The notes under the pieces: model-generated
Database searches by the model: none
Told to the model about the DNA's origin: nothing
What the model saw: only the letters and a program-made list of their open reading frames with translations
NCBI GenBank assembly: GCA_002320605.1
Contig: DCKG01000028.1
Coordinates: forward strand, 62,001 to 126,000
Origin: Bacteroidales bacterium UBA1680
GTDB lineage: Bacteria > Bacteroidota > Bacteroidia > Bacteroidales > UBA932
Length of the DNA stretch: 64,000 nucleotides
Direction of reading: 5' to 3'
Shown: one piece after another, positions 60,210 through 64,000 of the stretch
Position numbering within the stretch: position 1 is the first letter of the stretch
Layout: each line of letters begins with the position of its first letter
Position numbers and translations under genes: made by a program

Positions 60210-60330
60210 CGCTCTATTTATTTGATTATGGTGCAAAGTTCGGGTATTGGAATCGTTTGGATTGTATGCTGAATATGTACTGAATAGAGATTTTTATTGT
60301 CAAGTATCCAAGCCCGGAGACACAGGCTGT

Positions 60331-60399
60331 CATATCAAAGCCACAAGCACGCAGTTAGATGAAAGCATCTCTTTCTCACATGTGCTGTCATTACATTTG
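60331..60399 (+). promoter_or_regulatory. promoter D: GCCACAAG box plus TACATTTG -7, for the Xis-like genes
   Basis: CATATCAAAGCCACAAGCAC (60331-60350) then GCAGTTA, and TACATTTG at 60392-60399. GCC starts at 60340, again 52 bp from the -7 box. It precedes the HTH gene at 60433 by 33 bp. It is the position where RteC acts on CTnDOT. Confidence 0.65.
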
Positions 60400-60432
60400 C
60401 ATATCGTAATATCCGAACTAAAAAATTGATAT

Positions 60433-60711
60433 ATGGAAGTAATAGCAATCGAGAAGAAAACGTATGAAGCCATGATGGAGCGTTTCCGCATCCTGACCGC
60501 CAAGGTCGATGCCCTCTGTCGGGAATCGGACGAGAAGAGAATGGGCAAATGGCTGGACAACCAAGACGTCTGCCAAATCCTGAATGTCAGCTTGCGTACA
60601 CTGCAAACCTATCGGAGCAACCGGACTTTACCCTATACGAAGATAGGCTACAAGATGTACTATAAACCGGAGGATGTGCAGAAACTGATAGACAGGTCGG
60701 TCTCTCCATAA
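60433..60711 (+). CDS. Xis2c-like HTH protein
   Basis: The 92-residue protein has an excisionase-type HTH (LDNQDVCQILNVSLRTLQTYRSNRTLPYTKIGYK). It is the first gene behind promoter D and is followed 38 bp on by 60750; this pair corresponds by position and type to xis2c-xis2d of CTnDOT, which are needed for excision and for tra activation. The gene name is given only as a comparison. Confidence 0.8.
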   Translation: MEVIAIEKKTYEAMMERFRILTAKVDALCRESDEKRMGKWLDNQDVCQILNVSLRTLQTYRSNRTLPYTKIGYKMYYKPEDVQKLIDRSVSP

Positions 60712-60725
60712 AGCAGTATCTTAAT

Positions 60726-60746
60726 CACCATTAAATCCAAAGCAGG
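60726..60746 (+). promoter_or_regulatory. leader motif before the HTH gene at 60750
   Basis: CACCATTAAATCCAAAGCAG and G lie 3 bases before the ATG. Same motif as before traN, traI, mobA and the topoisomerase. Confidence 0.5.
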
Positions 60747-60749
60747 ACT

Positions 60750-61049
60750 ATGAGTAATAATGTAAAGACCAAGAATGACGAGGAAATCATGCACTTCCTC
60801 AATGCCTCCGACCGTATGATAAAAGGGATAGATGCCCTGAGGAAAAGAAACAGACCAACGCTCGGGGGGCAGCGGTATCTGACGGACGAGGAACTTTCCC
60901 GACGGCTGCATGTCAATCGACGCACCCTGCAAGACTATCGCGATACGGGGCGTATCCCGTTTGTCAAATTGGGAGGGAAAGTCCTCTACAAAGAAGAGGA
61001 GATAGAAAAACTGCTGCAAGAGAATTACCATCCACGATTGGGGGAATGA
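60750..61049 (+). CDS. Xis2d-like HTH protein
   Basis: The 99-residue protein has an excisionase-type HTH (LTDEELSRRLHVNRRTLQDYRDTGRIPFVKLGG). It lies 38 bp behind the 60433 gene, with the leader motif in between. Probable second recombination directionality factor. The region following it ends in GGGGAATGATGAAAGG, then a hairpin region near 61060-61085. Confidence 0.8.
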   Translation: MSNNVKTKNDEEIMHFLNASDRMIKGIDALRKRNRPTLGGQRYLTDEELSRRLHVNRRTLQDYRDTGRIPFVKLGGKVLYKEEEIEKLLQENYHPRLGE

Positions 61050-61112
61050 TGAAAGGAAACAGGCTGTGAGAAATCTTATCCCACAGCCTGTCTCCTTTAT
61101 TTCGCACTCCTT

Positions 61113-61481
61113 TTAGCAGTACCGTCCGCCAACGGTATAGCAGACTATCATGGGTGGAGAAGAAACTTTCTTCTCCGAAAGCCTGCCTATTATCCACTTA
61201 CGCAAATTCTTTGCCTGTGGCGTGGCAACACGAAACGACAGCATTGCTATCATTTCGATACTGTACAAATCAATGAATCCTCGTTCGGAGCGGATTGTTC
61301 TCACCGCTTCCGTCTCCATCAGGAGACCTTCCTTAAATATCGCTTTGATCTGTGCGTTCACCTTGCCAGAGAATGCCCCGAGCAGGTCGGCTATCTCACA
61401 AGCCGGCATCCAAACGGGAGTTGTCGGGATGTGTATTTCTCCATTACCGCCAATGGTTATGATTTCTCTTTTCATAGACAT
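61113..61481 (-). CDS. small conserved protein next to the integrase
   Basis: The 122-residue protein (or 120 from the second Met) has GNGEIHIPTTPVWMPACEIADLLG and RGFIDLYSIEMIAMLSFRV. This resembles the N-terminal part of RhuM/antirepressor-like proteins in phrasing, but the match is weak. It is 12 bp behind the integrase stop and on the same strand. Function unknown; often found beside int in these elements. Confidence 0.7.
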   Translation of the reverse strand: MSMKREIITIGGNGEIHIPTTPVWMPACEIADLLGAFSGKVNAQIKAIFKEGLLMETEAVRTIRSERGFIDLYSIEMIAMLSFRVATPQAKNLRKWIIGRLSEKKVSSPPMIVCYTVGGRYC

Positions 61482-61493
61482 TCCTCCTTATCT

Positions 61494-62729
61494 TTATATG
61501 GTGATACCGCTAAACTGTTCTATCCGGCTTAACTTGTCGGAAAGAGTATTCATGTCCTGACTTTCCTTCTCGTGGGTGATTTTGGCATAAATCTGCGTCG
61601 TGCGGATATTCGTATGCCCGAGCATCTTGGAGAGCGTTTCGATGGGGACTCCGTTGGTCAGGCAAATCTCCGTCGCCATGGTATGGCGGCTGGTATGCCA
61701 TGTTATGTTCTTCTCTATGCCGCAAAGCCCGATGATTGTCTTGAGGTTCTTGCAGGCGGTCATGTACTGCGGAACGGGCAGGAGATAATTTTCCTTTGCC
61801 ATGCCGTCATACTTTTCGATAATCCTCAGGGGAATGTCCATCAGCATGATGTTGGATTCCACGCCCGTCTTCTGCCGCTTGGTCATAATCCACAACTTGC
61901 CGTCGAATGAGGTCTGCACATTGTCTTTGGTCAGGTTCTTCATATCGGTAAACGACAAGCCGGTAAAGCAGCAGAAAACGTACAGGTCACGCACCAACTC
62001 CATCGACTTTCGGTGGAATTTCAAATCCATCATTTGACGTATCTCATCCTTGGTCAGATAATCCCTTTCCGTACTCTCGGCGGAGATGCTGTAATCCACG
62101 AACGGGTCTCGCACTATCCAGCCGTGATTCTGGGCAATGGTAATCATTCGGCGCAAGGGCATCATGTAAATCCAGACGGTGTTGTTGCAGCACTGCTTTT
62201 CCGTGCGGAGGAAAATCTCAAAGTCCGTGATGAAAGCAGGAGTAAGCTCTCGCAGGGCGATGTCGCTCAGACAGTAGCGTGTCTTGATGAACTCTTCCAA
62301 GTGCTTGTAAACGGTACAATACTTTTGATATGTGGAATCGCGGCGCAGACCGGCAGATACCTGCTTGGCAAAATCCTCATTGTGCTGGGCATAGACTTTC
62401 AGCAATGTTTCGTACCGCATTTCCAGACCCAAGAAAGCGTTCTTTACTTTCTCCGCCGTGACATAGTTGTCCCTTTCGGCAATCTCCTTGTATTTGGCAT
62501 TGATGCCCACCCGAATCTTGTCCAAGAAGCGGTTGGTTTCCAATGCAACGACACTCTTTCCCGAAGCCCGGTTGCTCTTGACATCCCATAGATTGGAGAG
62601 AATGTCGCATTTGCAACTGAACTGTGCAATGGTGCCGTCGATGGTGATGCGACACATCACGGGAACAGAACCGTCTTTCTTAGGGGCATTCTTTTTGAGG
62701 TAGAACAGAACCTTAAACGTACTTCGCAT
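61494..62729 (-). CDS. int: tyrosine recombinase, IntDOT family
   Basis: The 411-residue protein equals IntDOT in length and begins MRSTFKVLFYLKKNAPKKDG. Catalytic residues: the first Arg position is Ser in TGLSFTDM (also the case in IntDOT), Lys in MTKRQKTG, HxxR in HTSRHTMA, His in LGHTNIRT and the nucleophile Tyr in TTQIYAK. It integrates and excises the element. It lies 145 bp from the candidate right end at 62875. Confidence 0.96.
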   Translation of the reverse strand: MRSTFKVLFYLKKNAPKKDGSVPVMCRITIDGTIAQFSCKCDILSNLWDVKSNRASGKSVVALETNRFLDKIRVGINAKYKEIAERDNYVTAEKVKNAFLGLEMRYETLLKVYAQHNEDFAKQVSAGLRRDSTYQKYCTVYKHLEEFIKTRYCLSDIALRELTPAFITDFEIFLRTEKQCCNNTVWIYMMPLRRMITIAQNHGWIVRDPFVDYSISAESTERDYLTKDEIRQMMDLKFHRKSMELVRDLYVFCCFTGLSFTDMKNLTKDNVQTSFDGKLWIMTKRQKTGVESNIMLMDIPLRIIEKYDGMAKENYLLPVPQYMTACKNLKTIIGLCGIEKNITWHTSRHTMATEICLTNGVPIETLSKMLGHTNIRTTQIYAKITHEKESQDMNTLSDKLSRIEQFSGITI

Positions 62730-63115
62730 AACTCTGACTCTTTAAAGTTACAAAACTATTTATTTTCAGGTTATCCGCTGGTACGCAATTCATTGTACTT
62801 TGACGGGAAAGATTCCAAGCATTCATTTTTTTGCTTTTTTTCTTCCCATTCTCCCTTTATCGGGCTATCTTTGCAGAAGATTTCAGTTCGGGCTCAGCTC
62901 ATTCGTTACCGTTTTTGTCATTCCTTTCCATTGGATACAAGGTAATGTTTTAGTAACGCTGCTCTGTCCAAAGCGGGCAAAAGTCCGTCTTTTGGCAGTT
63001 TTTCCCTCGAATGGTCGAATAATCAGAACTGACTGACTCACAAATCATTTGCTACATCCTCTCATTTTTTGACCGTTTAGGATAGATTTTTAGAAAAAAC
63101 TAAAAATATTCTGCT
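62730..63115. other. right junction of the mobile element and upstream region of bcp
   Basis: About 385 bp without genes. It should contain att core and integrase promoter. CTTTGCA at 62869-62875 is the candidate junction core; GGGCTATCTTTGC has TAnnTTTGC. At 63087-63099 TTTTTAGAAAAAA is similar to the left junction sequence at 14619-14630 but this is low complexity. Confidence 0.45.
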
Positions 63116-63565
63116 ATGGAAGTTGGACAGAGGCTGCCGGAGATTCTCGGCAAGGACCAGGACGGCAAAGAATTGAAATTGTCAGATTTCAAAGGCAAGA
63201 AACTCGTACTATATGTTTATCCGAAGGACAGCACTCCCGGATGCACGACGGAGGCTTGCAACCTTAGGGACAACTATGAGCGCTTCCTCTCGCTGGGCTA
63301 TGTGGTCATCGGAGTGAGCATCCAGGACGAGTCTTCGCACAAAAAATTCATCGCCAAATATCAGTTGCCTTTTCCTCTGATTGCAGACACGGAGAAGAAA
63401 CTAGTCGGAGAGCTCGGTGTCTGGGGCGAGAAGGAAATGTACGGCAAGACCGTGATGGGAGTTCTCCGCACCACATTCATTGCCGATGAAGACGGCAAGA
63501 TAGTCCGCATCATCGGCCCAAAAGAAATCAAGGTCAAGGAACACTCCACGCAGATTCTCGAATAA
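63116..63565 (+). CDS. bcp: peroxiredoxin, Bcp/PrxQ family
   Basis: The 149-residue protein has the Bcp motif STPGCTTEAC with peroxidatic Cys43 and resolving Cys48, and later GVLRTTFIADEDG. It reduces peroxides and hydroperoxides in the cytoplasm using thioredoxin. It is the first chromosomal gene behind the element. A short hairpin (TCACCTA/TAGGTGA at 63601-63619) follows. Confidence 0.95.
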   Translation: MEVGQRLPEILGKDQDGKELKLSDFKGKKLVLYVYPKDSTPGCTTEACNLRDNYERFLSLGYVVIGVSIQDESSHKKFIAKYQLPFPLIADTEKKLVGELGVWGEKEMYGKTVMGVLRTTFIADEDGKIVRIIGPKEIKVKEHSTQILE

Positions 63566-63920
63566 AAGACCGAGTACATTCAGGGCAAGTAATCGACTGA
63601 TCACCTATAGATTAGGTGAGACCAGCATATTCATTCTCAATTGCGTTTGCTGCCCTGCGCCTCAGCGATGCGAAAACAGACTTTTTCGCCTGGATTCTTG
63701 TCTTTATCCATCATAAAACAATGCCTTGGAAATTCTTTATTAATCGCACGTCACGCAAAAATACCATAAAAGTCGCAAATAACGTAAGCGTCTCAGGATT
63801 ACTTTGCCACTGGGCGCTAATAAGTGTGCTGACGAATGCTGTTCGGTCAAAAGATGCCGGAGGGGAATTGAATTGCGCAGAAAAATGCCTATCTTGGGGT
63901 TCAATTGAAATTTTGGTCTA
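63566..63920. other. intergenic region with a promoter near its end
   Basis: 355 bp without a credible gene. It contains a hairpin at 63601-63619 and, close to the next gene, TTGA at 63868-63871 with TATCTTGG at 63890-63897 (18 bp apart), a fair Bacteroidetes promoter. Confidence 0.5.
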
Positions 63921-64000
63921 TGAATATTAATATTCGGTGGTTTCTGGCAGCATGGCTGCTTTCTTTAATGAGCGTAGCATCGTACGCAAAGGGTAATCAA
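63921..64000 (+). CDS. start of an exported protein, cut by the window edge
   Basis: From the ATG at 63921 the frame reads MNINIRWFLAAWLLSLMSVA and then SYAKGNQ, a clear signal peptide, to the window end (26 codons seen). The promoter at 63868-63897 is well placed. Nothing can be said about function. Confidence 0.7.

Larger units (their letters stand above)
14733..62875. mobile_element. CTnDOT/ERL-type conjugative transposon (ICE) carrying a DGR
   Basis: The segment holds an IntDOT-like integrase at one end, Xis-like HTH genes, a topoisomerase III (Exc-like), mob genes, a VirD4-type coupling protein, a Bacteroidetes tra operon, ArdA and an rteC relative, all hallmarks of this ICE family. The ends are inferred. 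IntDOT-type exchange leaves a conserved TTTGC followed by a 5-bp coupling sequence at each junction; direct copies of CTTTGCA occur at 14733-14739 and 62869-62875, followed by TAACT and GAAGA. The full GTAnnTTTGC core is not present at either, so the boundaries may be wrong by up to about 200 bp. The DGR-Fic-regulator block (38.3-49.7 kb) is cargo relative to the usual backbone. Confidence 0.85.

Noticed and set aside
63087..63099. TTTTAGAAAAAA shared with 14619-14630 as possible att direct repeat
   Set aside because: Low-complexity A/T sequence; the integrase family uses a TTTGC core.
63616..63930. 104-residue + strand frame behind bcp
   Set aside because: Needs a non-ATG start, overlaps the promoter and start of the exported protein at 63921 and has no recognisable motif.
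1..64000. tRNA or rRNA genes, also as integration target
   Set aside because: No cloverleaf-like or rRNA-like sequence was seen near the element ends or elsewhere; a tRNA scan would be decisive.

Overview
The window looks like a Bacteroidales chromosome (genus not resolvable by eye) interrupted by a CTnDOT/ERL-type conjugative transposon of about 48 kb that carries a complete diversity-generating retroelement (DGR). Evidence for the phylum: promoters with a TAnnTTTG -7 box, few Shine-Dalgarno sequences, Bacteroidetes-type tra genes, an IntDOT-like integrase, a hybrid two-component regulator and FtsX-type permeases of the MacB class.

Region 1 (1-14.6 kb, chromosome): an envelope export and signalling cluster. 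Two MacB-like permeases, one MacB/LolD-like ATPase, an HlyD adaptor and a TolC-like outer-membrane channel sit with an NtrC-type sigma54 activator and its histidine kinase. All three transcription units begin with the same layout: two GTAAA-N5-TTTAC palindromes exactly 22 bp apart, then 57-58 bp, then a sigma54-like -24/-12 box. A TonB-plug/beta-barrel receptor and a divergent OmpR-type two-component system share an intergenic region with four TGTTAA-like repeats at 10-11 bp period.

Region 2 (about 14.7-62.9 kb, mobile element): from the left, an accessory operon on the + strand (PcfK, ArdA, PcfJ, small proteins); a leftward transfer operon running from a ParA-like ATPase at 32.9 kb to TraQ and a lysozyme at 18.7 kb; rightward mob genes and the VirD4-type coupling protein; a NYN-domain protein; a frameshifted rteC; the leftward DGR operon (38.9-45.3 kb); a Fic protein; a hybrid two-component regulator; a rightward operon with topoisomerase III (Exc-like), DUF3945/DUF4099, DUF1896 and a 1822-residue methylase-helicase; small HTH genes (Xis-like); and the tyrosine integrase at the right end. 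Four promoters inside the element (leftward at 29.8 and 33.4 kb, rightward at 49.8 and 60.4 kb) carry the same 20-bp box 51-52 bp upstream of a -7 element, so excision, Exc and transfer genes probably form one regulon.

The DGR is the highlight. It has a reverse transcriptase with a YVDD active site and a GNLTSQ motif, a 187-bp template repeat (TR) and a 187-bp variable repeat (VR) at the 3' end of a surface lipoprotein gene. The 17 TR/VR differences all fall at adenines of the TR sense strand. A MutS-domain-I-like accessory protein lies between target and RT. An OmpA-like protein, a small basic/proline-rich protein and an unrecognised protein complete the operon. The DGR is visibly more GC-rich than the transposon backbone.

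Region 3 (62.9-64 kb, chromosome): a Bcp-type peroxiredoxin and the start of a gene for an exported protein cut by the window edge. All identifications rest on reading motifs by eye; no database search was run.
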